Source: Gammaproteobacteria bacterium (GTDB lineage Bacteria > Pseudomonadota > Gammaproteobacteria > Pseudomonadales > Pseudohongiellaceae). Taken from it: 35,902 nt of DNA. Positions 1 through 9,094 of the stretch are shown piece by piece. The notes beneath the pieces were generated by a model. The model worked only from the letters and a program-made list of their open reading frames with translations, was not told where the DNA came from and did not search any database. Position numbers and translations under genes: made by a program. Numbering within the stretch: the first letter of the stretch is position 1; the number at the start of each line of letters is the position of its first letter. The stretch covers positions 1 to 35,902 of the forward strand of contig JAPORB010000141.1 of the NCBI GenBank assembly GCA_026710425.1, written 5' to 3'.

Positions 1-191
1 AGCTGTCATAACGTTAGCAGAAAGAAAATACACGAGGTCAGGACATCTGAATTTAAGAATAATGAAGGAATTGGACTGACCAAAAGATTAACGATAACCC
101 AAGCCCCGAAGATCAACCAAGTTAGCACCAATTAGGTACGAGCTAATTTGGTAAGCATTCAGGGCGTATCTTAATAAATAATAATTTAGAC

Positions 192-816
192 TTATGATGA
201 TCTTCGTAAATATCCTCGTGCAAGTAATTTTGAGAACAATTCACCATCTCCAAATAAAAACGGTACATGATATTCATTCTTCGTTTCCTCCAATTTTTTC
301 AGCAACTCTTCAGATGCTTTAGCATTGGAAGCAAGCAGTACAACTGCTATTACCCGGTTTGTTTTACTTCGTGTTTCAAAAGCTTTTAGTAGCTGATCAG
401 CAACATCAGCCCCAACCTCATTATCAAAATCCTTGACTTGTATTGGAATTATCCAATCCCTATCTTCCTCAAAAGGATTAGGAATTATGATTTCTAAATC
501 TGCACCTCTTTCATATGGTCCACCTGTATTGTGAACAGATCATAAACAGTCCATCATCAGGCATATTGGGGACTATCACTAAGTCTCGGATTTGCATGTG
601 ACCCTCGCCATTTCCCATACGCTTATGCATTCTAGTTTGTTTTTCAAGGGAATTGAGTTCTAAACCATCATTCCAACGCTTATCAATGGATTCAAGGTTT
701 TGTGTCTCATCGAATCCCCATCCCTGGCTGAGTAAATTGTTTTCGAGTAACTCATTCCTCAAATATTTCCTATGTTCCTCTTTATCACGACTCGTACGCA
801 TCGCCCAGCAATTCAT
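192..816 (-). pseudogene. frameshifted restriction-endonuclease-like gene (PUA/EVE-like N-terminus, Mrr-like QxK nuclease C-terminus)
   Basis: Two minus-strand reading frames abut and read as one protein. The first, from the ATG at 816, gives about 95 residues of a domain often found in front of restriction nucleases (motifs LLSQGWGFDETQ and RDLVIVPNMPDDGLF). It runs off frame into a stop at 511-513. The second frame is closed upstream by a stop at 540-542, then continues from about 533 to the TAA at 192-194 with HNTGGPYERGADLEI, then IPIQVKDF. The pattern of an Asp followed by Q-x-K is that of the PD-(D/E)xK nuclease fold of Mrr-like enzymes. Removing one base near 534 (in the TCTGTTCAC stretch) joins the frames as FMIC-HNTGGPYERGADL, so a single-base insertion explains the break. 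Either a real inactivating mutation or a sequence error is possible. The family call is by motif memory, not by a search. No methyltransferase partner is visible beside it, so a modification-dependent enzyme is one option. Confidence 0.6.
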
Positions 817-1403
817 ACCCTATCTCTGCTAAATTAGTCCAAATAAAAATAATCAAGAAATAATCAATCAGCACCAGTCACTATCATCAAGTGATCAGTT
901 TATTCCAGTGGATCCTTTCCGGACACTAATCACCCCAATACGACCACTACTTGCATGACAAAATGCCAATTCTGATTGATAGTGGCTCAGAGCTTGATTA
1001 AGCTTCATTTACAACCAGATACTGGCCACATCTTCAGCATTTTGTTTAGCTTCACTGCTAGTACCGATGAAAATCAATCTTTCATGCTTCAGAAAATAGG
1101 CATCAAACCAGCCATTCATTTTCAGAGAATGTGATAATTCGACCATATAAACTGCAATGATGTTTAGTATTGAGGAGATTGATCAGATTCTGGCTTCAAT
1201 AACCTCAAAAATAGTTCTGTAGAGACTTATCTCGTCTTCCCTTAGAATACCTGCGAATATTTCAAATCCCCATACTTTAACTAATCCTTACACACCGTGC
1301 AAGTTGATGTTGTTAGTAAAATTTTTGGTTACAGCTGAGTCCAGCAGATTAGACCTATTCTGAATCCACTTCTCGGAAGATAATTCCTATTCAATTTTAC
1401 CTC
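817..1403. other. AT-rich gap with a degraded coding-looking stretch
   Basis: This 587-base interval between the broken nuclease gene and tatD holds no intact gene that I can support. The part at 817-1008 looks non-coding. The part at 1009-1290 carries minus-strand coding-like sequence interrupted by stops, listed separately. I see no convincing promoter or ribosome binding site just ahead of tatD. Confidence 0.5.
1009..1290 (-). pseudogene. possible degraded ORF, unknown family
   Basis: Reading the minus strand in one frame gives a protein-like segment of 57 codons ending in TAA at 1009-1011, with the stretch MNGWFDAYFLKHERLIFIGT near its middle. An in-frame TGA at 1183-1185 separates it from another protein-like segment upstream that includes IFAGILREDEISLYRTIFEV. 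The composition (balanced charged and hydrophobic residues, few rare residues) is more like decayed protein than random AT-rich DNA, but no family is recognised. The in-frame stop, and another further upstream, mean it cannot be a working gene as read. It could be another remnant of a lost accessory gene beside the broken nuclease. Confidence 0.25.
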
Positions 1404-2210
1404 ATGGACCTCATCGACATCGGTGCCAACCTTACCCACTCTTCTTTCGAACAAGATTTCGATGCTGTGATTGCAGCTGCCCGCGAGGCCCATGTCTCCC
1501 ACATCATGCTCACCGGTACTGACCTCGAATCCAGTCAAGCAGCACTGTCAATGGCACAACAGAATCTTGACTATTTCTCCAGCACCGCAGGCTTTCATCC
1601 ACATGCCGCCAAAGATGTTACTGCTGAGGCAATGCATCAAATTGAGCAGCTACTGCTTCAGCCGGAGGTGGTGGCTGTGGGAGAGACTGGGCTCGATTTC
1701 AACCGAAATTTCTCCCCCGCCGAACAGCAACTGCAGGTGTTTGAAGAACACCTGCAGCTGGCCGCAAAGCTTGATATGCCTGTTTTTCTCCACCAGCGGG
1801 ATGCTCATATCGAGTTCCTGGCATTACTTTCCCGCTACCGGGACAGACTATGCGGTGGTGTCGTACACTGCTTTACCGACACAGCAGATGCCTTGAAAGA
1901 CTACCTGAACATGGACATGTATATCGGCATTACCGGCTGGATCTGTGATGAGCGTCGCGGACTGGCGTTGCAAAAGCATGTTAAGCTGATTCCTGACAAC
2001 CGACTGCTCATAGAGACTGATGCACCCTATCTCCTGCCGAGGAGTCTCAATCCCAGGCCGGATACACGGCGCAACGAACCCAAATACCTGCCGGAAGTAC
2101 TACGGATGGTAGCACAGTGCCGAGGACAGACGATGAAAGAAGTGGCCGCTCTGACCATTGACAATGCAAAGCGGCTCTTCAACTTCAGACACCTCAGCCA
2201 CTCACACTGA
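1404..2210 (+). CDS. tatD: TatD family metal-dependent DNase
   Basis: A 268-residue protein, the usual length for TatD, a TIM-barrel metallo-hydrolase with 3'-5' exonuclease activity on DNA and RNA, linked in E. coli to DNA repair and stress. The family landmarks are all present: DIGANLTH at the N-terminus, STAGFHPHAA around residue 60, GETGLDFNRNFSP near residue 100 (the metal-binding Glu), HQRDAH around 134, HCFTDT near 155, and GITGWICDERRG followed by ETDAPYLLPR (catalytic Asp). GWICDERRG and PRxLxPxPxxRRNEP are close to E. coli TatD itself rather than to YcfH or YjjV, so the symbol is given. The ATG at 1404 starts exactly at the conserved MDLIDIG; no strong Shine-Dalgarno sequence is seen. 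The gene ends 10 bases from the convergent glutaredoxin-like gene. It is not linked to tatABC here. Confidence 0.93.
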   Translation: MDLIDIGANLTHSSFEQDFDAVIAAAREAHVSHIMLTGTDLESSQAALSMAQQNLDYFSSTAGFHPHAAKDVTAEAMHQIEQLLLQPEVVAVGETGLDFNRNFSPAEQQLQVFEEHLQLAAKLDMPVFLHQRDAHIEFLALLSRYRDRLCGGVVHCFTDTADALKDYLNMDMYIGITGWICDERRGLALQKHVKLIPDNRLLIETDAPYLLPRSLNPRPDTRRNEPKYLPEVLRMVAQCRGQTMKEVAALTIDNAKRLFNFRHLSHSH

Positions 2211-2220
2211 GTTTCAGCAG

Positions 2221-2481
2221 CTAAAGCAAGTCAAGCAGCTCATTCCTGGAAAAGGGCCAGCCAGCTTCAGCTCCTGATACCGGGTTGCGTACAACCGGAA
2301 TTCTCAGACCATACAGGTCAACCAAAGACTCATCTTCCGCGATGTCAATGGCATCAAAACCAAGTAGGCTATCTGCACGTAACTGCTCCAACATCCTGGC
2401 GGCCTGCTCGCACAGATGGCAGCCTGCGGTAGTATACAAAATGACTTCTGGCTCTTTTCCCACTTTTCGGGTAGCTCTCAA
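2221..2481 (-). CDS. glutaredoxin-family (DUF836-like) thioredoxin-fold protein
   Basis: A small thioredoxin-fold protein of at most 86 residues. The strand-turn-helix motif VILYTTAGCHLCEQA carries a CxxC pair (C-H-L-C) near residues 21-24, and the cis-Pro region appears as YGLRIPVVRN. This matches the small glutaredoxin-like family (DUF836) of proteobacteria, probably a thiol-disulfide protein of the cytoplasm with no known substrate. The start is uncertain: the longest form begins with TTG at 2481, and a GTG at 2463 would give an 80-residue protein that begins just before the first beta strand. No ATG is available in frame. It lies 55 bases downstream of gdhB on the same strand and is probably cotranscribed with it. 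Confidence 0.75.
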   Translation of the reverse strand: MRATRKVGKEPEVILYTTAGCHLCEQAARMLEQLRADSLLGFDAIDIAEDESLVDLYGLRIPVVRNPVSGAEAGWPFSRNELLDLL

Positions 2482-2536
2482 CCCATACTGTCAACTACTA
2501 TTCAACGATTCAAATTTACTTAAGGGCTCAATCCAG

Positions 2537-5500
2537 TTAGGCGACTGACCCTTCGGCCTTTTTGCCAGAGGATTGCGCCAGCGTTGCCAGTTCACCCAAC
2601 ACCACAGAAACCATAGGATAATCTGGACTTTGCTCCGATTGCAGTTGCCGCATCAGCGACTTAATTCGGTTAATCTGCGGTCTGAAAATGTTACTCCATC
2701 CCTTCACCACTGCAGCGGCGGCAGAACTTCGGCTACCCATTGCCACCGCGTTACAGGTCAACACATGATGCTGCCGGGTCAGATCGTCGAGGTAAGTCTC
2801 ACGCGCCAGAGCTTGCCAATAGCTGGACACTGGCAAATTACTAATAACTCCGCCTAACCAGTTAAGACCCAGCTCCTCACCAAGTGTGAAGTAAATGTTG
2901 GTCACATTGGCTAGTCCTTTGTCCATGTTATGGCTGATTTCAGCCAGTGAACAGGCTGGAAATAGAAACTCAGCCTTGCTGATCCAGTCAGCCAGCTCCA
3001 AGGGAACACCATTCTTCCTCAAACGGCTGATATATTCCTGGTAAGAATGTTTGAAAGCGATCGGTAACTTGTCAGGCAGCAGCTTCTGAAAACGAACTCT
3101 TGCTGGGCTTAAAAAACGTATCTCTGTTTCGCAGTTCAAACCCGTCCGCCGGTTGACCAGTAACCAGCGGGTAACTCGCCGGACCAGTCTGAGCAGGCGC
3201 GCCATCATGTCATACTGAATATCGCTTCCGATTTTGTAGTCCAATTCCTCTATCGCATTCCATGGCTCGCGTACCCCACATACTGCCATGGTTGTCACGG
3301 CTGCCTTTACAACGTTAGATACGGAGGAGGCAGTGGAATCCACCATCCGATAGACAAAACTGGGGCCAAGCATATTCACCACCTCATTCGCCAATTGGGT
3401 GGCAATAATTTCGCGGCGCAAGGGATGCTTGATAATGTCTGTGCGAAATCTTCGCACCAGTTTGTCAGGAAATGCCTGATACAGATAATTAAGAAAGAAC
3501 TTCTGATCCAGAAAGTCAGCCGAGACCAAAGTTGTCTTCAGATGCATCTTCATATATGAAGTCAGAACTGCAATCTCCGGTCGGGTCAGGTAACGCCTGC
3601 GGCCCCGGCGTTCCTCAAACTCATCACGCTCCGGCAGATATTCCAGAATCCGATCAAGACCAGCATGGGTCTCCAGGTAGGAAGTGAGATCGCCATACTC
3701 CCTATGCCGCAGTGCGGCTTGGGCTTGGGCCAAACCGATAGCCTGAACTTGGGCATAATTGTTCTTTAACACCAGTTCTGCCACGTCGTCTTGCATAGAC
3801 TCCAGCAAGGTATTGCGGGTACGCTGAGAGAGTCTACCGTTGTACTCCAGTTCATTGAGGAGGATTTTGATATTGACTTCGTGATCCGAACAGTCCACGC
3901 CTCCAGAGTTGTCCACAAAATCGGTTATCGAAAGTCCGCCTCCCAGACCATATTCAACCCTGGCAGACTGAGTCAAACCGAGATTGCCCCCTTCACCAAT
4001 AACCCGGCAACGCAGTTCACTGCCATTGATGCGCACAGCATCATTGCTTCTGTCGCCAACTTCGGCATGAGTTTCCGCAGATGCCTTGACATAGGTACCT
4101 ATCCCCCCATTCCAGATTAAATCAACTTCACTGCACATCAGGTGACGGATCAGTTCATCGGGAGTCAGCGAACTCTGTTCAATATCGAACCTGATCTTCA
4201 TCTGTGAGGTAATGGCTATGGCTTTTTCCTGGCGACTGAAGACACCTCCACCCCGGGAGATCAGCTTCGGGTTGTAATCCGACCAGTTTGAACCTGGTTT
4301 TTTGAACAGCCGTAGCCTTTCCCGATACCCTGTCTTGGGGTACGGATCAGGGTCGATAAAAATGTGTTTGTGGTTGAAGGCAGCTATCAGGCAGATATGA
4401 CGCGATAGCAGCATGCCGTTCCCAAACACATCCCCTGACATATCGCCGATACCAATAACCGTAAAGCCCTGCTTTTGAGTGTTGATGCCAAGTTCGCGAA
4501 AATGACGCTGTACAGATATCCAAGCCCCTCGTGCTGTAATTCCCATCAGCTTATGGTCATAGCCGTTACTGCCACCTGAGGCGAAACCATCCCGCAGCCA
4601 GAATTGATAATCCGCTGCCACCCCATTGGCTATATCAGAAAAACTGGCTGTCCCCTTGTCTGCTGCCACTACCAGATAGGGATCATCACCATCTAGGCGC
4701 ACCACATCCTGCGGTGGTATCAACTTGCCGTCTACCTGATTATCAGTCACATCCAGCAATCCTTTGATAAAAATCTTATAGCAGGCCACAGCTTGAGACC
4801 TCAAATGCTGTGGATCCGACCCCTGGTCTTTCACTACAAAACCACCTTTGGCACCGACAGGAACAATCACAGCATTCTTTACCTGCTGCGCCTTAACCAG
4901 ACCAAGAATTTCTGTACGATAGTCTTCCGCCCGATCAGACCAGCGCAACCCACCTCGCGCCACATTTCCCGATCGTAAATGCACACCTTCGGTGGCGCGG
5001 GAATATACAAAAATCTCATAATGGGGTCTAGGCATTGGCATGCCTTTGACTAACTCAGGAAACAACTTAAAGGCAAAGTACTCCTTGGCTTTGCCCCCAG
5101 CATCTTGCTGGAAATAGTTGGTGCGCTGAGTAGCTACAATCAGATTCAGAAAGGCGCGTAATACAGCGTCTTCGGACAAGTTAGCCACCTTATCAATGGC
5201 TGCGAGCAACTTGATTCCCAGTCTTCGGGATTGCTGTGGCGGTTCATCGCTATGACGAGGATCATGAAGGGCATGAAAATAAGCCACGAGTTGGCCACAG
5301 ATTGTATGGTGGCGAGCAAGTGTTTCGGCGATAAACAAGGTACTGTATCCAAACTTAATCTGTTTCAGATAGGCCGCATAGGCTCGTAATAAGGCAGCAT
5401 CCCGCCAGTGCAACCCTGCACTCACTACCAGGGCATTAAACCTGTCATTATCAACCAGCTGTTCCCAGATAGCCCTGAATGCCTCTTCGAAATTTTGGCT

Positions 5501-7402
5501 GAGATCAGTAGCCGAAGGGTTACCGCCCGCTTCTATAAAGAGGGAATAATCATGCAGCCATACTGCCTCACCGGATCGGGACTGCAGCGGGAAAGCCTTT
5601 TCGCTGATGATTCCAAGTCCGAGGTTTTCCAGAATCGGCGTCACTTTGGAAAGCGTCAGCTGCTCTGCGTGACTGAAGATTTTGAAACTGTAGCGAACCT
5701 GCTCACTCTTGGAGCAATCGCTCAGATACAATCCCAACCTACCACTGCCAACAACATCCTCAATACGGGAAATATCCCTAAAACCGTCAACACCGAAATA
5801 GGTTTCCTTATAGGCCTCTGTGTAGATTTCACTGTAGATGCGCTGCAGATGATTAGCCTCGTTATCAAGATATTCATGACGCAGGGCATCAAGAAAAAAC
5901 TCATCCCAGGGTTTTACGAGCCGAACCAGACGGGACTCCAGATCTTCATGATTGAGCCTGATGCGCCCGACCTCTTCAACATGAAGGATGAAATGCAGAC
6001 GCACCAAAGCCGAGGCCGATACAAAGATGTTGTAGTCAGTCTCCTCCGCCTGCAGCTCTTGTTCCAGAAAAGTCTGTATCTGAGTTCTCACTCTGGTATT
6101 GAGCATGTCACGCGGGATATAGACCTGGCAGGAATAAAACTTGCCATAAGAATCCTTGCGTATGAAAAGCCTGCTTGTCTGGGTTTGCTGGATTCGGGTA
6201 ATTTCAACCGCAGTATCAAGCAGCTGTTTTTCCGTAATCTGAAACAGCTCATCGCGGGGGAAGACATTAATTACTTGTAGAAGGTCCTTGATGCTGTGAC
6301 CCCCTGTAGCAAAGCCGGATTTGGTCAGCACCGCCTCCACTTTTCGACGCACCAAAGGGATCTCGGCGGCTGACTGAAAATATACATTTGAAGTGTACAA
6401 CCCAAGAAAGCGGTGCTGGATCACCACATTGCCTTGAGCATCAAACTCCTTCAACAGCACATAGTCATAATAGGTCGGGTTGTGCACCTTAGACTTGCTG
6501 GATGATTTGGCAAACACGCATACCTTCGGTTTGAGAATGAGGGCTGCCGTGCCCTTTGCCAAAGAATCAAGCCTGACTGATTCCCACAGATCCTTTTTAA
6601 GGCGTGACACGCCTAGCAATGAGTCCGACTCCAGTACTAGAACTGGAGCCTGAAGACCGTGTTGGATCCTGTACTGTTCATAACCAAGGAAAATAAAGTG
6701 GTTGTCCAACAACCAGGCAATGAAGTGGAGCGATTCATCCAACTCTTCAGCACTAACTGGAGGGCTGTGCGGGCTAGTCCGCAGAGATGACTGAATTTCC
6801 TGTGCCCGTTCGCACATAGGGCTGTAGTCCTTGACCGCAGTAATCACATGTTTGAGCGTATCCCTGATGGCTTGCTCCATGGTTTTGAAGTGCTCACGGG
6901 GTATGTGTGCACAGTTGATGCAGCAAAGTGCCTCTGCCTTGAATCCGGGCGCAGGTTTGGTATTTAAACTGCTCAATTGACTCGAAGACTTACCTGACTT
7001 GTTCTGACGCCTGATATGCAAGACCGTATTGTGAATGCTGCGTACAATGATACCTTCACGCATTAACCGTTGACTTATGGAATCGACCACAAAGGGCATG
7101 TCATCAAGCAAAACATATATGCTGGTTTCATTCCTGCGCTTGATATCCTTATCCAACAGTCTCTGCTGAAATTTGATTTTGGTCGCTGCGCCAGGCCTAA
7201 CTTGCACAAAACGCCAGGCATCCTCGACAGATTCAAAGATCTCCTCATCGGTAAACCTGGCCAACTCCGCATCAGAAGTACTGGCGAAGAAGCTTTTGGC
7301 AAACTGTTTGACAGTTTTAGCCACAGCCGATGCAAAGACTGCTTCCAGTTTGCTGTAGAGCGGGCTCATCCAGGAATCAGCGGGAGTTAGGTTATTGCTC
7401 AT
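2537..7402 (-). CDS. gdhB: NAD-specific glutamate dehydrogenase, large type
   Basis: At 1,621 residues this is the L_180-type NAD-dependent glutamate dehydrogenase, which oxidises L-glutamate to 2-oxoglutarate and ammonia in the cytoplasm and serves mainly in amino-acid catabolism. The N-terminal half (to about residue 700) is the long regulatory region with ACT-like segments; IYVLLDDMPFVVDSISQRLM near residue 100 is typical. The catalytic region starts near residue 810 with RGGLRWSDRAEDYRTEILGL and continues through VKNAVIVPVGAKGGFV, then VIGIGDMSGDVFGNGMLLS around residue 980 and IGEGGNLGLTQSARVEY, which are diagnostic for the family. The ATG at 7402 is preceded by AAGGAAG at good spacing. 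No frame break is seen over the full length. It is followed by the glutaredoxin-like gene, and its promoter must lie in the 7403-8115 divergent region. Confidence 0.96.
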   Translation of the reverse strand: MSNNLTPADSWMSPLYSKLEAVFASAVAKTVKQFAKSFFASTSDAELARFTDEEIFESVEDAWRFVQVRPGAATKIKFQQRLLDKDIKRRNETSIYVLLDDMPFVVDSISQRLMREGIIVRSIHNTVLHIRRQNKSGKSSSQLSSLNTKPAPGFKAEALCCINCAHIPREHFKTMEQAIRDTLKHVITAVKDYSPMCERAQEIQSSLRTSPHSPPVSAEELDESLHFIAWLLDNHFIFLGYEQYRIQHGLQAPVLVLESDSLLGVSRLKKDLWESVRLDSLAKGTAALILKPKVCVFAKSSSKSKVHNPTYYDYVLLKEFDAQGNVVIQHRFLGLYTSNVYFQSAAEIPLVRRKVEAVLTKSGFATGGHSIKDLLQVINVFPRDELFQITEKQLLDTAVEITRIQQTQTSRLFIRKDSYGKFYSCQVYIPRDMLNTRVRTQIQTFLEQELQAEETDYNIFVSASALVRLHFILHVEEVGRIRLNHEDLESRLVRLVKPWDEFFLDALRHEYLDNEANHLQRIYSEIYTEAYKETYFGVDGFRDISRIEDVVGSGRLGLYLSDCSKSEQVRYSFKIFSHAEQLTLSKVTPILENLGLGIISEKAFPLQSRSGEAVWLHDYSLFIEAGGNPSATDLSQNFEEAFRAIWEQLVDNDRFNALVVSAGLHWRDAALLRAYAAYLKQIKFGYSTLFIAETLARHHTICGQLVAYFHALHDPRHSDEPPQQSRRLGIKLLAAIDKVANLSEDAVLRAFLNLIVATQRTNYFQQDAGGKAKEYFAFKLFPELVKGMPMPRPHYEIFVYSRATEGVHLRSGNVARGGLRWSDRAEDYRTEILGLVKAQQVKNAVIVPVGAKGGFVVKDQGSDPQHLRSQAVACYKIFIKGLLDVTDNQVDGKLIPPQDVVRLDGDDPYLVVAADKGTASFSDIANGVAADYQFWLRDGFASGGSNGYDHKLMGITARGAWISVQRHFRELGINTQKQGFTVIGIGDMSGDVFGNGMLLSRHICLIAAFNHKHIFIDPDPYPKTGYRERLRLFKKPGSNWSDYNPKLISRGGGVFSRQEKAIAITSQMKIRFDIEQSSLTPDELIRHLMCSEVDLIWNGGIGTYVKASAETHAEVGDRSNDAVRINGSELRCRVIGEGGNLGLTQSARVEYGLGGGLSITDFVDNSGGVDCSDHEVNIKILLNELEYNGRLSQRTRNTLLESMQDDVAELVLKNNYAQVQAIGLAQAQAALRHREYGDLTSYLETHAGLDRILEYLPERDEFEERRGRRRYLTRPEIAVLTSYMKMHLKTTLVSADFLDQKFFLNYLYQAFPDKLVRRFRTDIIKHPLRREIIATQLANEVVNMLGPSFVYRMVDSTASSVSNVVKAAVTTMAVCGVREPWNAIEELDYKIGSDIQYDMMARLLRLVRRVTRWLLVNRRTGLNCETEIRFLSPARVRFQKLLPDKLPIAFKHSYQEYISRLRKNGVPLELADWISKAEFLFPACSLAEISHNMDKGLANVTNIYFTLGEELGLNWLGGVISNLPVSSYWQALARETYLDDLTRQHHVLTCNAVAMGSRSSAAAAVVKGWSNIFRPQINRIKSLMRQLQSEQSPDYPMVSVVLGELATLAQSSGKKAEGSVA

Positions 7403-8115
7403 GGTGCTTCCTTACTCTGTTGAGGATACCTTGCTTCTTATTACAGTTATGGATTTCACCGTAATCGGCTCCGTTCAGGTTACGAAAGAGAGCGGCGGCA
7501 AAGGGGTATAGTTAACTAAAACGTTCGAACTGCAACCCACCATTCTCAGTGATGAGCTAGCCGTCGCAAACTCAAATCAGAAAAAAGTTCACCTTCTGAC
7601 CTCATGCAGGATTAGGTGCCAAAAGTAGTCCTATTCGGAGTTCAACTACAGAGTATAACGGCAACGACCGAACCCTTCTTCAGCTAATCTATCGTTCGGA
7701 TCTGTCAAGATTGTTGGATGGCTGTGCAAAGTCCCTATCAGTTGGCAGGTCATTGTCAAAAATGTGACTTGGACATGGCTCGCAATTTCCCTTAAAATGC
7801 ACGGTTTATCCTAGCCAGTTTCCATTAGTTCGATCCTATAGGGTACTAAGAAAGTCAGTGAGCAGAGCTGGATTGGTTACTCTAAGCAGAACTGACTGCC
7901 AGGGCGAATTTTTTATGATCTAGCAGGATGGATCGCCCAAGGCCCACAGGGCCGACAAATGTCAGATAACAAAAAACAGACCAGGGAGCAGGTCCCTAGT
8001 ACTAACTATAAACCCAATGCATTATCCATTTTCGCTCCACTTAATCATCAGTGGCGGAGCATGCTGACAAAGCCAGCCGCATTACCAGATTTAGCCCTAT
8101 GAGAGACCAACTGCA
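7403..8115. promoter_or_regulatory. divergent intergenic region between gdhB and the MoxR operon
   Basis: This 713-base stretch separates two divergent transcription units and should contain both promoters. For the rightward operon, TTGGAC at 7769-7774 and TTAAAA at 7792-7797 are 17 bases apart and are a weak sigma-70-like pair. A short perfect hairpin, GGCCC-ACA-GGGCC, lies near 7940-7952 with no T-run. A possible 47-codon ORF fills 7959-8102. I see no tRNA or other RNA gene. Promoter assignments are by eye only. Confidence 0.4.
7959..8102 (+). CDS. possible small protein (47 aa) ahead of moxR, unknown
   Basis: An ATG at 7959 opens 47 codons ending in TGA at 8100-8102, 13 bases before the MoxR start. 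The protein begins MSDNKKQTREQVPSTNYKPN and continues with a PLNHQWRSMLTKPAALPDL region; it is polar and basic with no membrane segment and no recognised family. AGGG at a spacing of seven bases precedes the ATG, which is an acceptable ribosome binding site. Its position suggests that, if translated, it is the first gene of the MoxR/Bat operon. It may equally be a chance ORF in the leader of that operon. Confidence 0.3.
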   Translation: MSDNKKQTREQVPSTNYKPNALSIFAPLNHQWRSMLTKPAALPDLAL

Positions 8116-9075
8116 ATGAGCCATCACCAAAAAATAACAGAACTAAAAAACTGGTTGTCCAAGCAAATCATTGGACAGGAACGTCTGCTAGACCGACTGC
8201 TGATTGCCTTGTTGGCGGATGGACATCTGCTGGTCGAGGGTGCTCCAGGGCTTGCCAAGACCAAGGCCATTAAGGATCTTTCTCGGGCTATTGAGGGCGA
8301 TTTTCATCGTATACAGTTTACACCCGATTTGCTGCCCAGTGATATAACTGGTACTGAGGTTTTTCGACCCGAAGACGGTTCTTTCCGGTTCCAACAGGGG
8401 CCGATATTTCACAATCTAGTGTTGGCAGACGAAATCAACCGTGCACCAGCAAAGGTGCAATCAGCTCTGTTGGAGGCAATGGCAGAGCATCAGGTCAGTG
8501 TGGGACGGGAATCCTTTACCCTGCCGCCGCTGTTTTTGGTGATGGCGACTCAAAACCCTATCGAACAGGAAGGAACTTATCCATTGCCAGAGGCGCAACT
8601 AGACCGATTCCTGATGCATGTTACCATTGATTACCCCCTGATCGAGGCGGAACGGGATATTCTGCATTTGGTTCGAAATGAGGCCGCTAACAAGGTGCCT
8701 GAGCTACCAAAACAAATAGCCCAAGTTGACCTGTTTGCCGCCAGGCAGGAAATTCTGGCCATGCACATGGCACCCGAGGTGGAGGAATACATAATTCAAC
8801 TCATTATGGCGACTCGTAATCCCGGATCCTATGGCGATGATCTGGCTACTTGGCTGGAATATGGTGCCAGTCCCCGCGGCACCATCTCCTTAGACCGTTG
8901 TGCCCGCGCCCACTCTTGGATACAGGGCCGGGACTTTGTCAGTCCCGATGATGTGCAGGAAATCATGTTTGACGTGCTCAGGCATCGACTATTGCTGAGT
9001 TTTGAGGCCGAGGCCAGTGGCGTGACCCCAGATCAGGTACTGGAAACCATACGCGAACGTGTGCCTTCCGCCTAA
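8116..9075 (+). CDS. MoxR-family AAA+ ATPase
   Basis: A 319-residue AAA+ ATPase of the MoxR branch, whose members act as chaperone-like remodelers, usually with VWA-domain partner proteins. Walker A is GAPGLAKT at residues 42-49. Walker B is LVLADEINR at about residues 101-109. Sensor 1 appears as VMATQNPIEQEGTYPLPEAQ, the MoxR signature, and the C-terminal helical lid carries GASPRGTISLDRCARA. The length is normal. It heads a run of DUF58, DUF4381 and two VWA genes, exactly the partners expected for MoxR; the DUF58 gene starts 19 bases after its stop. The start has only a modest GAGAG upstream. The substrate of the complex cannot be told from sequence. Confidence 0.93.
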   Translation: MSHHQKITELKNWLSKQIIGQERLLDRLLIALLADGHLLVEGAPGLAKTKAIKDLSRAIEGDFHRIQFTPDLLPSDITGTEVFRPEDGSFRFQQGPIFHNLVLADEINRAPAKVQSALLEAMAEHQVSVGRESFTLPPLFLVMATQNPIEQEGTYPLPEAQLDRFLMHVTIDYPLIEAERDILHLVRNEAANKVPELPKQIAQVDLFAARQEILAMHMAPEVEEYIIQLIMATRNPGSYGDDLATWLEYGASPRGTISLDRCARAHSWIQGRDFVSPDDVQEIMFDVLRHRLLLSFEAEASGVTPDQVLETIRERVPSA

Positions 9076-9094
9076 GTAGCGGGATTCTCTGCCC

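Noticed and set aside
127-152. Imperfect inverted repeat ACCAATTAG / CTAATTTGGT downstream of the broken nuclease gene
   Set aside because: It has a one-base bulge, is AT-rich and has no clear T-run on either side; too weak to call a terminator.
5408-6280. 290-codon open frame on the plus strand opposite gdhB
   Set aside because: It is fully antisense to strongly conserved coding sequence of gdhB, has no family features and is best explained by codon bias of the real gene.
7940-7952. GGCCC-ACA-GGGCC hairpin upstream of moxR
   Set aside because: The stem is only five pairs with no T-run, and it overlaps the ribosome-binding area of the small ORF; not enough for a terminator or operator call.
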